DNA of 64,000 nt from Pedobacter yulinensis (GTDB lineage: Bacteria; Bacteroidota; Bacteroidia; Sphingobacteriales; Sphingobacteriaceae). Location: contig NZ_KZ686269.1 in the NCBI RefSeq assembly GCF_003029735.1, positions 1,240,001 to 1,304,000 of the forward strand, given 5' to 3'. A program made the position numbers and the translations under genes. The notes under the pieces are model-generated. The model searched no databases and was not told the DNA's origin. It worked only from the letters and a program-made list of their open reading frames with translations. Of the stretch, positions 54,596-63,777 are shown in pieces (within the stretch, counting starts at the first letter, position 1; each line of letters begins with the position of its first letter).

Positions 54596-57100
54596 TTATC
54601 TCTTCTTTTCTATATCGCGGTCCATCTCGACCATATCGGTCTGGGCGCTGCCGCTAAAGTCGCCGATCAGGTATTTATTGAAGTGGTCTGAAAGTTTCCA
54701 GAACGTGTACTCAGTCAGTTCGCCGAATCCGTGACGCTGCCCCGGTACAATCACAAACTCGAAACGTTTACCCGCCTTCATCAGGGCATTTGCAACCCTG
54801 ATTGTATTTGCCGGATGCACGTTGTTGTCAATGTCGCCGGTCATCAGCATGAGATGCCCTTTCAGGTTTTTAGCAAGGTCAGGGTTTTTATCAATCGCAT
54901 ATTTAAAAGTTGTATCGCCTTTCGCAGAAACGATCTCCTTCACGCCATGATGTTTTTCGCTCCACCAACGGTTGTAGATGCTATTGTCATGGTTGCCTGC
55001 GTTAGATACGGCGACCTTAAAGAACTCAGGGTACACGAGCATGGCTGCGGTAGACATGAACCCGCCGCCTGAATGCCCGGTAATGCCCACCTTCTGGTCA
55101 TCAATGAAAGGATAGCGTGCCGCCAGCTGCTCGACTGCTGCTTTTTTATCAGCCAGGCCATAATCGCGCAGGTTGCCGTAACCGAAAGTATGGTACCACT
55201 TGGACCGCGCCGGGTTTCCGCCGCGGTTGCCTACTGTTATGACCACGTAACCAAACTGCGCAAGGCGGTCGGTGCGGTCCATTGCTCGACTGAAAGCCTT
55301 GTCTACCGCCTCTGTCTGCGGACCAGGATAAACGTATTCGATGATCGGGTATTTTTTGTTGGGATCAAAATCGAAGGGTTTATACATGACCCCGTAAATA
55401 TCGGTAATCCCGTCGTCTGCTTTCACTTTAAACGGCTCGGGGAACTTGTATCCTGAAGCCATCAGCAATGACAGATCTGCTGTTTCCAGTTCCATGACTT
55501 TTTTCCCGGTGTTGTCATACAGTGTCGACTTGGGCACCGTATTTACGCGTGAATAGTTGTCTACAAAAAAATTACTGTCGTCGCTCATGCTGCTGCGGTG
55601 CTCAAAATCGCCGGCATTCAGCAATTTAAGCCCGGAACCGTCAAAGTTGACCTTGTACAGGTGTACAAAATACGGATCCTCCTTGTCTTCCCGTCCGTTA
55701 GCAGTGAAATACAGCACCCGGTTTCTTTCATCTATGTTGACAATGTTCTCGCAGTGAAAAGCGCCTTTGGTGATCTGGTTTTTAAGTTTGCCTTCGCCAT
55801 CAAACAGGTAGAAATGTGCCCAGCCATCACGCTCAGACCAATGAATGATCTCTTTGCCGTTGCCGACCAGCCCGGGGCGGTTAATTTCGACATAGGTATT
55901 GAAACGTTCCTCGATCAGTGGCTTGATCGCACCCGTGCGAATGTCTGCTACGCACACATCGATGCGTTTGAGGTCGCGGCTGGTGCGCGAAAGATAAAAG
56001 CGGTTGTTATCGCCCAGCCAGATTGATGGCCTGAATTCGTTGTCCCGGTCCTTGTTTAAAAACGGCTGGCTCCAGACACCGATGCTCTGGTCTTTGAAAG
56101 CGGTCGTGTTCAGCTTTTTATAACTTTTGGCCGCAAAATCAAAGAGCAGGATCTCGTCAATTGGTGCTTCCTTTTCTCCGGGCATCTGGTATTTATAACT
56201 TTCCAGTGTAGGCCTCCCGTTTGTGATGCTGTTAATGACCCAAAGGTCCTTGACTTTGCGGGAGTCGCTGCGGCTTAAAATGAAGTATTTGGCATCGGGC
56301 GACCAAAGCACGTAAGCAGGTCGCCGTTTTTTGTTGTTTTTCTCGTTCTCTTCGTTGTTTTCTCCGTCACCGTTTGAACCGTAAGCATAAAATTTCTCGC
56401 CGTCTTTCGTTAGCTGGTGTTCAACGATCGTGCTGTCTTCTTCGTTCTGTATGGCTTTCCTGTAATTGACTTTATCCATCCAATACAGGTTGTAATTTTT
56501 TGAATAAATAATGGCAGAAGAGTCGGGAGCTACCGAACCCCAGCGTGGCCTTGGTTTCGGTTTGCTGTAATTTGGGATCTCTGTAAGCTTAGCGGATTCA
56601 AGATCATATTTGAATGAATAGATTTTACGCTGCATGGAGTCTGCGGCTTTTTTGTCTTTCCGGTCTTTCTTCACCTCCTCGGTGGTACCGGTCAGTTCAA
56701 ATGTGACGCTGCGCTCGTCTGGTGAGAACTTCAGGTTCTCCAGAGGCAGGTGCTGCGCATCAAAAGGGTCACGCATGATCAGCGTCACCTCGGCAGCGAT
56801 CTTTGCCGGGTCGAACATCTTTTTCTTTTCCCGCTTGGCCGGATCTACAAGGTACCAGTATTTACCCGACGGCGTTTCGTACTCATACCAAAAACGGTTG
56901 CTCTGTTTCAACCAATGCGCATCTACTTGGGTTGAGTAGATCATCTTCTTTAACTTTTGCGGCGAAAATCTGGCCGCCGCCTGGTAATTAGCCTTTGTAA
57001 CAGGCTGGCGTTCGGCCACTGCTGCCGGGCCGCGGTCTTGTGCCTGCAATGCTACGCCCCACATGCTGAGCAAAGCAGCAAAGCATACTTGTTTCTTCAT
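54596..57100 (-). CDS. S9-family serine peptidase (dipeptidyl-peptidase IV/prolyl oligopeptidase type)
   Basis: An 834-residue exported peptidase. Signal peptide at about 1-20, then a beta-propeller of WD-like blades, then an alpha/beta-hydrolase domain from about 590 with the catalytic triad: Ser in GHSGGG (about 677), Asp in TGDIDNN (about 755) and His in GQRHGF (about 788). S9B-type enzymes cut dipeptides after Pro or Ala from the N-terminus in the periplasm. The start at 57100 is used because it begins the signal peptide; a longer frame exists but would bury it. Confidence 0.92.
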   Translation of the reverse strand: MKKQVCFAALLSMWGVALQAQDRGPAAVAERQPVTKANYQAAARFSPQKLKKMIYSTQVDAHWLKQSNRFWYEYETPSGKYWYLVDPAKREKKKMFDPAKIAAEVTLIMRDPFDAQHLPLENLKFSPDERSVTFELTGTTEEVKKDRKDKKAADSMQRKIYSFKYDLESAKLTEIPNYSKPKPRPRWGSVAPDSSAIIYSKNYNLYWMDKVNYRKAIQNEEDSTIVEHQLTKDGEKFYAYGSNGDGENNEENEKNNKKRRPAYVLWSPDAKYFILSRSDSRKVKDLWVINSITNGRPTLESYKYQMPGEKEAPIDEILLFDFAAKSYKKLNTTAFKDQSIGVWSQPFLNKDRDNEFRPSIWLGDNNRFYLSRTSRDLKRIDVCVADIRTGAIKPLIEERFNTYVEINRPGLVGNGKEIIHWSERDGWAHFYLFDGEGKLKNQITKGAFHCENIVNIDERNRVLYFTANGREDKEDPYFVHLYKVNFDGSGLKLLNAGDFEHRSSMSDDSNFFVDNYSRVNTVPKSTLYDNTGKKVMELETADLSLLMASGYKFPEPFKVKADDGITDIYGVMYKPFDFDPNKKYPIIEYVYPGPQTEAVDKAFSRAMDRTDRLAQFGYVVITVGNRGGNPARSKWYHTFGYGNLRDYGLADKKAAVEQLAARYPFIDDQKVGITGHSGGGFMSTAAMLVYPEFFKVAVSNAGNHDNSIYNRWWSEKHHGVKEIVSAKGDTTFKYAIDKNPDLAKNLKGHLMLMTGDIDNNVHPANTIRVANALMKAGKRFEFVIVPGQRHGFGELTEYTFWKLSDHFNKYLIGDFSGSAQTDMVEMDRDIEKKR

Positions 57101-57356
57101 TTGTTTGGAATAAGCCGTAAAAATAATGTTCAGCTGCAGGATTGGGAAAAATGTAACATAATAATCGCGTTGGTTGCTGAATCTGGCTACTATCGCCACA
57201 AACTGTAGAAAAAGTCCACAACGCAAAATCCTGACACACACAGATAACAACCTGTAAAATAACGACTTAGATAAAATAATGGCTGTTGGCATCATTATGT
57301 AACCTTATCTGGCATGGCACAGCGATGTGCAACTAAAAATTTTAAATACAAAATCT

Positions 57357-57668
57357 ATGAAAAAGTTCATTTTATCAGCCGCGTTTTTGGCTTTCGCAGG
57401 AGTAGCAACAGTAAGTGCAAAAGATGTTAACGTTTCAACCGCAATCGTTGCACAGCAGGACAGTTCTAAAAAAGAACCTGTAAAACTGGAAGAACTTCCT
57501 GATTCGGTGAAAGCTACGTTACAGAAAGATCCGTACAAAGCATGGACTCCATCAGCAGCCTTCCTGGTAACTGAAGCGAACAACGTTTCTTACTACTGGA
57601 TCGATGTTAAAAAAGAGCAGGAAACTGCCTCACTTAAAATCGACAAAGACGGAAAAGTGATCCAATAA
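57357..57668 (+). CDS. Small exported PepSY-like protein
   Basis: A 103-residue protein with a signal peptide (about 1-22, ending TVSA). The mature part, with PVKLEELPDSVKATLQKDPYKAW and a strand-rich end, resembles the PepSY-like (BLIP-like) family of small periplasmic proteins. Function unknown. It is followed by a terminator that overlaps the next promoter. Confidence 0.7.
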   Translation: MKKFILSAAFLAFAGVATVSAKDVNVSTAIVAQQDSSKKEPVKLEELPDSVKATLQKDPYKAWTPSAAFLVTEANNVSYYWIDVKKEQETASLKIDKDGKVIQ

Positions 57669-57702
57669 GCACCCTATACACCTATGATTAACAAATACAA
57701 AG

Positions 57703-57731
57703 GCCGGATTTACTCCGGCTTTTGTATTTTT
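57703..57731 (+). terminator. Terminator of the PepSY-like gene
   Basis: A 6-bp stem GCCGGA/TCCGGC with a 5-nt loop is followed by a T-rich tract. Confidence 0.8.
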
Positions 57732-57732
57732 G
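57725..57732 (+). promoter_or_regulatory. Putative -7 box of the NtrC-type gene overlapping the terminator
   Basis: TATTTTTG (TAnnTTTG) lies in the terminator T-tract, 24 bp before the ATG at 57757. Same arrangement as at 42317. Confidence 0.45.
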
Positions 57733-57756
57733 CGGTATTCTATAGCGAAACTACCC

Positions 57757-59094
57757 ATGGCCAGAATACTGATAATCGAAGATGATACGACTTTCTCTCA
57801 GATACTAGAAGCATTCCTGGGCAAACATGGCCATGAGGTTCAGGTACTTTACGACACCAGGTCATTTACCAGGCAGGCTGTGCCTGAACAGTTCGACCTG
57901 ATCCTGACCGACTACCGCCTGCCCGACGGTACCGGGCTGGATGTGATGAGTCACATACGGGACTACCAACTCAACATTCCCGCCATTATGATGACCGGCT
58001 TCAATGATGTTCGGATTGCGGTGAAATCCATTCAGATGGGAGCGCTTGACTATATTACCAAGCCGGTAAATCCTGACGAGCTGCTGATGGTGTTGCAGCA
58101 GGCACTGAATAAAAAAATGGCGCCTGGCCCGTTGCCAGCTGGGACGGCGCTGCCGGAAGATGACCTGATCAGAGGGAAAAGTGCTGTTGCCGCCAGGCTT
58201 TACGAGCACATCAATCTCGTAGCGCCAACCGACATGTCTGTGATCATTCAGGGCGAAAGCGGCACCGGGAAAGAACATGCTGCCCGAACCCTTCATCAGC
58301 AAAGCAAAAGAAAAAACAAGCCGTTTATTGCCATTGACTGCGGGGCGCTATCAAAAGACCTGGCGGCAAGTGAGCTGTTCGGACACGTCAAGGGAGCCTT
58401 TACCGGCGCTTTAAACGACAAAAAGGGCCGCTTTGAAGCGGCAGAAGGCGGAACGCTCTTCCTGGACGAAATTGGCAACCTGAGTTACGAGGTACAGGTC
58501 AAATTGCTCAGGGCGCTGCAGGAACGCATTATCCAGCCGCTGGGCAGTACAAAAAATATTCCCGTAGACGTGCGGATCGTATCTGCCACGAATGATGACC
58601 TCGTCAACAGCATTGCGAATGGAGAGTTTCGTGAGGACTTGTACCACCGGTTAAATGAGTTTAAGATCCAGTTGCCACCCTTGCGAGAACGGGGCGGCGA
58701 TCTGAAACTGTTTATTCAGCACTTTATCAACCTGGCTAACCGGGAACTGGAACGGCGGGTGGAGCAGGTTGCTCCTGATGCCATGGAAATCCTGTTGCAA
58801 TATGACTGGCCAGGAAACCTGCGGGAACTGAAAAACGTGATCAAACGAATGGTTCTGCTTACCCCGGGCCATGTGGCCGAAAAATCGTCCCTGCCCGAAG
58901 AAATGATCTATGCCATTCGGCAGCCACAGCGCAGCAACCATTCAGATCTGAAAGCCCAGAACGAACAAAACGAAAAAGTGCTGATCCAGGAAACGCTGAT
59001 CAAAGTAAAGCACAATAAATCGCAGGCAGCCAAACTGCTGAATATTGACAGGAAAACGCTTTACAATAAAATGGAGCGATACGGGATCGAGTAG
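57757..59094 (+). CDS. NtrC-family sigma-54-dependent response regulator
   Basis: A 445-residue activator of sigma-54 RNA polymerase. Receiver domain (about 3-115) with phospho-acceptor D52 in LTDYRLP and Lys in TKPVNP. Central AAA+ domain (about 140-370) with Walker A GESGTGKE (about 167) and the sigma-54 loop GAFTGA (about 213). Fis-type HTH at about 405-445 ([19 protein letters not shown]). No histidine kinase is adjacent, so its signal partner is encoded elsewhere. Confidence 0.94.
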   Translation: MARILIIEDDTTFSQILEAFLGKHGHEVQVLYDTRSFTRQAVPEQFDLILTDYRLPDGTGLDVMSHIRDYQLNIPAIMMTGFNDVRIAVKSIQMGALDYITKPVNPDELLMVLQQALNKKMAPGPLPAGTALPEDDLIRGKSAVAARLYEHINLVAPTDMSVIIQGESGTGKEHAARTLHQQSKRKNKPFIAIDCGALSKDLAASELFGHVKGAFTGALNDKKGRFEAAEGGTLFLDEIGNLSYEVQVKLLRALQERIIQPLGSTKNIPVDVRIVSATNDDLVNSIANGEFREDLYHRLNEFKIQLPPLRERGGDLKLFIQHFINLANRELERRVEQVAPDAMEILLQYDWPGNLRELKNVIKRMVLLTPGHVAEKSSLPEEMIYAIRQPQRSNHSDLKAQNEQNEKVLIQETLIKVKHNKSQAAKLLNIDRKTLYNKMERYGIE

Positions 59095-59103
59095 GCCCTA
59101 AGA

Positions 59104-59135
59104 AAATGGTTTAAGCTGCGGGGCCTAAACCATTT
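59104..59135. terminator. Possible terminator between convergent genes
   Basis: A perfect 10-bp stem AAATGGTTTA/TAAACCATTT with a 12-nt loop lies between the converging NtrC-type and lipoprotein genes. T-tracts are poor, so efficiency is doubtful. Confidence 0.4.
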
Positions 59136-59151
59136 ATGCTGCTGGCGAAAT

Positions 59152-59694
59152 CTATAACGGTTTTACACCAGTAACTGCAAACGTATAAGAACCAAGGTCA
59201 AAAACCTGCGATTTTTCCTCCTTGGTATAGCTTACATCTTTTTTGCGACCTTGTTTGTACATGGAAGCCGAAATGGTGTAACGCTGTCCTTCCTTAAGCT
59301 GGGCAACCTGGCTTGGTGGCACGATTCCCCGAATGGTCAGGCGCATGTCGTTCAGTAAAGATTCCTTTACCCTCGTAGGATCATTGAAGGTTTCGAAATA
59401 AGCAATTTTAACATCCTGGTTCTGTACCTTTTCATTTTCCAGTTTTTTAAGTTCGAGCGGCAGGTTTTCAAAAAACCGGTCGTCATTGCTCCAGATAATT
59501 ACGCTGTCCCGGAAATCGCTGGTTACTTCGGCATCTTTGTCTTCTGTCGATTTCCAGTCCGGATGTTTGGCAAGATAATTTCCAACTTTGTTTTCGAGGA
59601 ATACGTCTGTTTTATGCGTAAATCCCTCCTCTTTCTTAGGTCCGCATGCAGCCATCAATGCAGCGGCAGCGATGATAAGTATTGATTTTTTCAT
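59152..59694 (-). CDS. Lipoprotein of unknown function
   Basis: A 180-residue lipoprotein: signal with lipobox MAAC (Cys about 16), then KTDVFLENKVGNYLAKHPDWKS. The rest is beta-rich with YTISASMYKQGRKKDVSY and ends in a strand. No named family. It is divergent from the Rossmann-fold gene. Confidence 0.7.
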   Translation of the reverse strand: MKKSILIIAAAALMAACGPKKEEGFTHKTDVFLENKVGNYLAKHPDWKSTEDKDAEVTSDFRDSVIIWSNDDRFFENLPLELKKLENEKVQNQDVKIAYFETFNDPTRVKESLLNDMRLTIRGIVPPSQVAQLKEGQRYTISASMYKQGRKKDVSYTKEEKSQVFDLGSYTFAVTGVKPL

Positions 59695-59746
59695 GCTATG
59701 AAATTAGAAAATTATTGCTTGCTGAAGTTCCCGCGGCCAAAAACAC

Positions 59747-59754
59747 TAAGTTTG
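59747..59754 (+). promoter_or_regulatory. Putative -7 box, nearly leaderless
   Basis: TAAGTTTG (TAnnTTTG) is only 8 bp before the ATG at 59763, so the transcript would begin at or very near the start codon. Confidence 0.4.
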
Positions 59755-59762
59755 TTACAAAT

Positions 59763-60599
59763 ATGAACCATACGATCAGCACAATAAGTATAATAGGATG
59801 CGGCTGGCTGGGCCTGCCGCTGGCAAAGTTGCTCATGGATTCGGGTTACCGGGTACGGGGCTCTACCACGACCGCCGAAAAAGTGCCGCTTTTGCGTGAT
59901 GCAGGCATCGACGCCTACCTGGTTGAGGCCGGAACTGACCAGTTGTTGCTGCATAACGGCCTGCTGAATGCTGATCTGCTTCTGATCAACATTCCGCCCG
60001 GGAACAAGTCGGGACTGGGAAGTTTGTACGCGGCCAGGGTACAAAGCCTGCTCGATCAGGCAGCGCAGGCAGGCATAGGCCAGGTTATCATGACCAGTTC
60101 AACCGGCGTGTATCCGGACGCCTGCCGGCATTTCGATGAGCAGGAGAGCAGTGAGCCGGATACGCCCGGAGGCATCAATATTCGTCAGGCAGAGCTGGCT
60201 GCGCAGAACTTTCCAGGTACGGCGACCATAGTGCGTTGCGGCGGACTGTTCGGACCCGGTCGCGACCCGGCCCGGTTTTTTGCCGGAAAAACCGGCCTGC
60301 CTGATGGCCAGGCACCGGTCAACATGCTTTCATTGCAGGATGCCGTGAATTTCATCTGCCAGCTAATCCGTAAGCAAACTTTTGGTGGGGTTTACAATGC
60401 CTGCAGCCCCTCCCACCCTGCCAAACAGGACTATTATCGTTACGCGGCATTGCGGGCGGGACTTGCCCTGCCTGAGTTCCGTGAAGAAGCAAAAAAATGG
60501 AAAGTGGTGCATGCAAACCGTGCCGCGAATGAACTCAACTTTCATTTTTCGCCGCTGGAAGGATTCGCACCTGACAGGCTTTCAGAAAAAAATACGTAA
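59763..60599 (+). CDS. NAD(P)-binding Rossmann-fold protein (SDR/epimerase-like)
   Basis: A 278-residue protein with an N-terminal dinucleotide-binding motif GCGWLGLP (about 12-19) and the MTSSTGVYPD segment (about 112-121) where extended SDR enzymes carry their active-site Ser, with NIRQAELAAQ following. It resembles the YeeZ/NAD-dependent epimerase group; substrate unknown. The start at 59763 is chosen because the Rossmann strand begins right after it. Followed 20 bp later by tatA. Confidence 0.8.
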   Translation: MNHTISTISIIGCGWLGLPLAKLLMDSGYRVRGSTTTAEKVPLLRDAGIDAYLVEAGTDQLLLHNGLLNADLLLINIPPGNKSGLGSLYAARVQSLLDQAAQAGIGQVIMTSSTGVYPDACRHFDEQESSEPDTPGGINIRQAELAAQNFPGTATIVRCGGLFGPGRDPARFFAGKTGLPDGQAPVNMLSLQDAVNFICQLIRKQTFGGVYNACSPSHPAKQDYYRYAALRAGLALPEFREEAKKWKVVHANRAANELNFHFSPLEGFAPDRLSEKNT

Positions 60600-60618
60600 A
60601 TTGCTCAAAAACCAGTCC

Positions 60619-60756
60619 ATGAGCGCCACCGAAATTCTTTTAATCGCCGTCATCCTTGTCCTGATCTTCGGAGGCAGAAAACTGCCCGAATTAATGAACG
60701 GCATCGGTAAATCTGTACGCGAATTTAAAGCAGGTAAGGAAGGAAAAGACCAGTAA
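60619..60756 (+). CDS. tatA: Very short TatA-family twin-arginine translocase subunit
   Basis: Only 45 residues: a TatA-type opening MSATEILLIAVILVLIFGGRKLPELM (one transmembrane helix, the FGxxKLPEL hinge) and a short amphipathic helix ending GKEGKDQ. Usual TatA/E proteins have 60-90 residues, so the charged tail is missing. Its ATG is 20 bp after the upstream stop. It is either a functional minimal TatA or a paralogue; no tatB/C is nearby. Confidence 0.8.
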   Translation: MSATEILLIAVILVLIFGGRKLPELMNGIGKSVREFKAGKEGKDQ

Positions 60757-60759
60757 GCG

Positions 60760-61830
60760 TCAGACTTTTTCCTTTTGGAACAGCGCCGGAATCGTTCCAA
60801 GGAGAATTTTCAGGTCGAAAAGAATGGAATAATTCCTGGCATAGAAGTTATCCAGCTTTTTGCGTTCCGTTTCTGACATGTCTGCTTTTCCCCGTTTGCT
60901 GATTTGCCATAGACCGGTCAGCCCTGACGGCCCCAAAAACCGCATGGACCATTCGTTTGAAGTCAGCATTTCAGCTTCGTAAAGCGGCAATGGCCGGTTG
61001 CCGACCAGCGACATATCTCCTTTTAATACATTAAAGAGCTGAGGCAGCTCATCTATGCTGGTCTTGCGGATAAAATTCCCAAGCTTGGTTACCCGCGGGT
61101 CGTCTTTCAGTTTAAAGAAAGCACCACCTTCAGCCTTGTCAGCATATTGGTTAAGCGCTGCCAGTTCTTTCAGCTGCGCGTCAGCACCTACCTTCATAGA
61201 TCGGAACTTATAAAAATCAAATATCCTATACCCCGTACCCACTCGTTTACTCTTATAGATCAGCGGTCCTTTCGAGTCGAGTTTGATCAGAATAGCAATG
61301 ATGAGCATGAGTGGAGAAAGCATGAGCAGGATACCAACCGAGGCCACGATATCGAAAACCCGTTTGAGCGTGGGTATCCGGTATGGGACGACCTTCGCAT
61401 TATTCAGGTTGGCCAGGTTAGGTCGAATCAGCCTGAAACGAACAAGAAAGTCAAGCCGCTCTTCGAGGTCTGCCGGGTTAAAAGGCGAAAAATACAGGTC
61501 ATGCACTTTCGCTTCAATGGCTTTTTTTCGCAGGGCGGGGTCTTTTTTTTCTGAAAGCAGGATGATGATGATACCGGCGGTGAGCAGGTTATCTTTAATG
61601 TAATGAACCATGCTGAGTACCGGATTTTCGGCTTCCACCTCCATCATGATCACATCAGGAGCGGTAAATATGGTCAGCGTATCGAGATAAGAACGAAGGT
61701 TTTCAAGATCACCGACAAGGTGCATTTCAAAATCATCGATCTTGCTGCCCAGAAAGTGTTCAGCCCGGCTGCCTGAATAAACAACCCGGCTCCGATCGTG
61801 GCTCCTGCTCATGGGACTAGTGCTGGACAT
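60760..61830 (-). CDS. Initiating sugar transferase with degenerate receiver-like N-domain
   Basis: A 356-residue protein. Residues 1-135 have the length and alpha/beta pattern of a response-regulator receiver, but the phospho-acceptor place reads PDVIMMEVEAEN (Glu instead of Asp) and the Lys-Pro end motif is changed to SPFNP. Residues 150-356 are a bacterial sugar (polyprenyl-phosphate glycosyl-1-phosphate) transferase: TM segment VFDIVASVGILLMLSPLMLI, then YKFRSMKVGADAQ, then KTSIDELPQLFNVLKGDMSLVGNRP and GLWQISKRG. It starts an exopolysaccharide chain on undecaprenyl phosphate. It overlaps the upstream response regulator by 14 bp. Confidence 0.88.
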   Translation of the reverse strand: MSSTSPMSRSHDRSRVVYSGSRAEHFLGSKIDDFEMHLVGDLENLRSYLDTLTIFTAPDVIMMEVEAENPVLSMVHYIKDNLLTAGIIIILLSEKKDPALRKKAIEAKVHDLYFSPFNPADLEERLDFLVRFRLIRPNLANLNNAKVVPYRIPTLKRVFDIVASVGILLMLSPLMLIIAILIKLDSKGPLIYKSKRVGTGYRIFDFYKFRSMKVGADAQLKELAALNQYADKAEGGAFFKLKDDPRVTKLGNFIRKTSIDELPQLFNVLKGDMSLVGNRPLPLYEAEMLTSNEWSMRFLGPSGLTGLWQISKRGKADMSETERKKLDNFYARNYSILFDLKILLGTIPALFQKEKV

Positions 61831-62230
61831 AATCTTCGCTCAAAATTTCAGAAATCTTATTTTTCAATACCTCGGGATTGAATGGTTTTGGCAGGAAGGC
61901 CTCAACCGTAAATGGCATCTCTTTTACAATCATCTGCAGGTCTTCTGCTGCAGAAAGAATGACCAGGGGAATGTCCCTGTAAAACCCGCTGATCTTGATG
62001 CTCTTCATGAAAGACTGGCCGTCAAAATGCGGCATGTTCATATCGGAAATGATCAAGTCTGGCATGTTCCCTTCTTCGAGCCAAAGGTGTGCATTGTAGC
62101 CGCTCGTTACCGTAAAAACCTGGTAAATCGGCGACAGGATGAAGTTCAGCAATTTCAGGATGCTGGGTTCATCATCTACAATGAGAATTCTTTTCTTATC
62201 TGACGGGGAAGGGTTTGCAAAAACGGGCAT
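61817..62230 (-). CDS. Single-domain response regulator
   Basis: A 137-residue CheY-like receiver without an output domain. The acidic pair in ILIVDDEPS, phospho-acceptor Asp in LIISDMNMP (about 59) and Lys in LPKPFNP are all present, so it can be phosphorylated. Its stop lies inside the start of the sugar transferase gene, which carries a related but degenerate receiver; a regulatory contact between the two is plausible but inferred. Confidence 0.9.
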   Translation of the reverse strand: MPVFANPSPSDKKRILIVDDEPSILKLLNFILSPIYQVFTVTSGYNAHLWLEEGNMPDLIISDMNMPHFDGQSFMKSIKISGFYRDIPLVILSAAEDLQMIVKEMPFTVEAFLPKPFNPEVLKNKISEILSEDYVQH

Positions 62231-62326
62231 AGAATTTCAACAATTCAACAGCTATAGGTATTCAAATATACCAAAAATCTACGGTGCACAGCTTTTTTAC
62301 ATAAATTTAATTGAAATCAGCAACTT

Positions 62327-63346
62327 TTAGGGATTAAAGCCGAGCACGTAGATACTGCCCTCGGTACCGGCCAGCCAAACAGATTTGCCCGTGCCCGCAC
62401 GCTGTACAGCATTAAAACTTCTGGACGAAATATTGAGCCAGCTGTTGCCTCCGTCCAGCGAAACATCTGTACCTGAAGTCCCGGTGGCAAATGCATATTT
62501 TTCAGAATAAAAGACGACTCCCGAACGGTAACCCTTTACGGGACGGGACGGCTTTCGCCAGGTTTTCCCGCCATCGGTCGTTAGCAACACGTTGTTCGTG
62601 TTTTCCTTGTCTTTTTTATAGTCGCCACCAACAGCCAGTCCGCGGTTGCGGTCCAGAAAATCGATGGAAAAAGGACCAGTACTGTCGGTTCCCTGCAGAA
62701 TCGGCAGGGCGTAGCGCTCCCAGGTGGTCCCATAGTCGGGGGAAAAGTAAATATTTGAAGTCGCGCCGCCCGTGGCGATCCAGGTACGTCCGCCCGGCAG
62801 CGCTTTGATCGTTGTGCCGCTTGCTGCGAACGACGCCTCACCTCTGGCCAGATCGAACTTCATATTTTCTGAAACTTCCTGCCAGGTTTTGCCGCCATCT
62901 GTTGTTTTGAGTATAGGCATTTTGTTACCGATGGGATCGCCAAACACGATCCCGTTCATGCGCCCCCAAAACGCCATGCCGTCCAGAAAAATAGCCGAAT
63001 CAGTATTTTCATATACCTTTTCCCAATTCTGCCCGCCATCAGTCGTCAGAAGGATATAAGCTGGAGAACCTGCATTTACGGCGATTGCATTTTGGTCGTC
63101 AAAGGCCTCGATGTCCCGGAAATCAAGTTTTTCAAAACCCCGGGGTTGTACCCATTGCCATTCCACACCTGCGGTTACAGTACGCCCGATCCAGCCGTTG
63201 CTGCCACTGACCCAAACAGTACTGTCATTTACCGCAGAAAGGCCACGAAGGCTGGTGCCTTTTCCTGAAGCCACCTGGGTAAGCGTGAATTCCTGCGCGC
63301 TGCTCAGCAGCGGTAAACAAAGCAAGCAAAGAACTAAAAACCTCAC
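62327..63346 (-). CDS. Exported YCF48/BNR-repeat protein
   Basis: A 339-residue protein with signal peptide (about 1-17) and repeated BNR/Asp-box-like blades (TTDGGQNWEKV, TTDGGKTWQEV, SPDYGTTWERY, TTDGGKTWRKP), giving a beta-propeller of the YCF48/photosystem-assembly-like group. Function unknown. The start is a GTG overlapping the stop codon of the upstream DUF2147 gene by 1 bp. Confidence 0.8.
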   Translation of the reverse strand: MRFLVLCLLCLPLLSSAQEFTLTQVASGKGTSLRGLSAVNDSTVWVSGSNGWIGRTVTAGVEWQWVQPRGFEKLDFRDIEAFDDQNAIAVNAGSPAYILLTTDGGQNWEKVYENTDSAIFLDGMAFWGRMNGIVFGDPIGNKMPILKTTDGGKTWQEVSENMKFDLARGEASFAASGTTIKALPGGRTWIATGGATSNIYFSPDYGTTWERYALPILQGTDSTGPFSIDFLDRNRGLAVGGDYKKDKENTNNVLLTTDGGKTWRKPSRPVKGYRSGVVFYSEKYAFATGTSGTDVSLDGGNSWLNISSRSFNAVQRAGTGKSVWLAGTEGSIYVLGFNP

Positions 63347-63777
63347 TATTTTACGCGGGTGAAAGTTTCGGACCTGCCTATGAGCGAAATCCCGATGTAA
63401 CCCCTAACGCTCATTTTATCCTGGCCTTTCAGGCTGATGTTGCAACTATAGGTTTTGCCCGACTTGGGGTCATATATTTTCCCGTTTGTCCATTCCCCGT
63501 CTTCAAATTCAAAGTCGCGCAAAATTTCAAGATTAAGCAGCTGGCGGCTGCGCAGTTTAGCATCCGGATTTTTTGCATCTAACTTTGGTTTGCCATTCTC
63601 GTTCGGTTCTTTCATCCAGGCGAGTTTACCGAAGTATTTCGTTCCTCTCTTGTATATCTCGATCTGTCCTTCACCGGAAGGGTTAAGCCAACGCCCAATA
63701 ATGGCATCTTTGTTTTGGGCAAATGCGCCTAGAGACACAGATGTGATGAGCAGCAGGCATGCAAAAAATTTGTTCAT
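63346..63777 (-). CDS. DUF2147 family exported protein
   Basis: A 143-residue protein with a signal peptide (about 1-20) and the DUF2147 pattern: GRWLNPSGEGQIEIYKRGTKYFGKL, then GKIYDPKSGKTYSCNISL and MSVRGYIGISLIGRSETFTR. Likely a small periplasmic or surface beta-barrel-like protein; role unknown. Its stop codon is shared with the GTG start of the next gene. Confidence 0.9.
   Translation of the reverse strand: MNKFFACLLLITSVSLGAFAQNKDAIIGRWLNPSGEGQIEIYKRGTKYFGKLAWMKEPNENGKPKLDAKNPDAKLRSRQLLNLEILRDFEFEDGEWTNGKIYDPKSGKTYSCNISLKGQDKMSVRGYIGISLIGRSETFTRVK

Noticed and set aside
60382-60618. Longer form of TatA starting at 60382
   Set aside because: The extension is another frame of the Rossmann-fold gene and would put a soluble tail before the TatA membrane helix.
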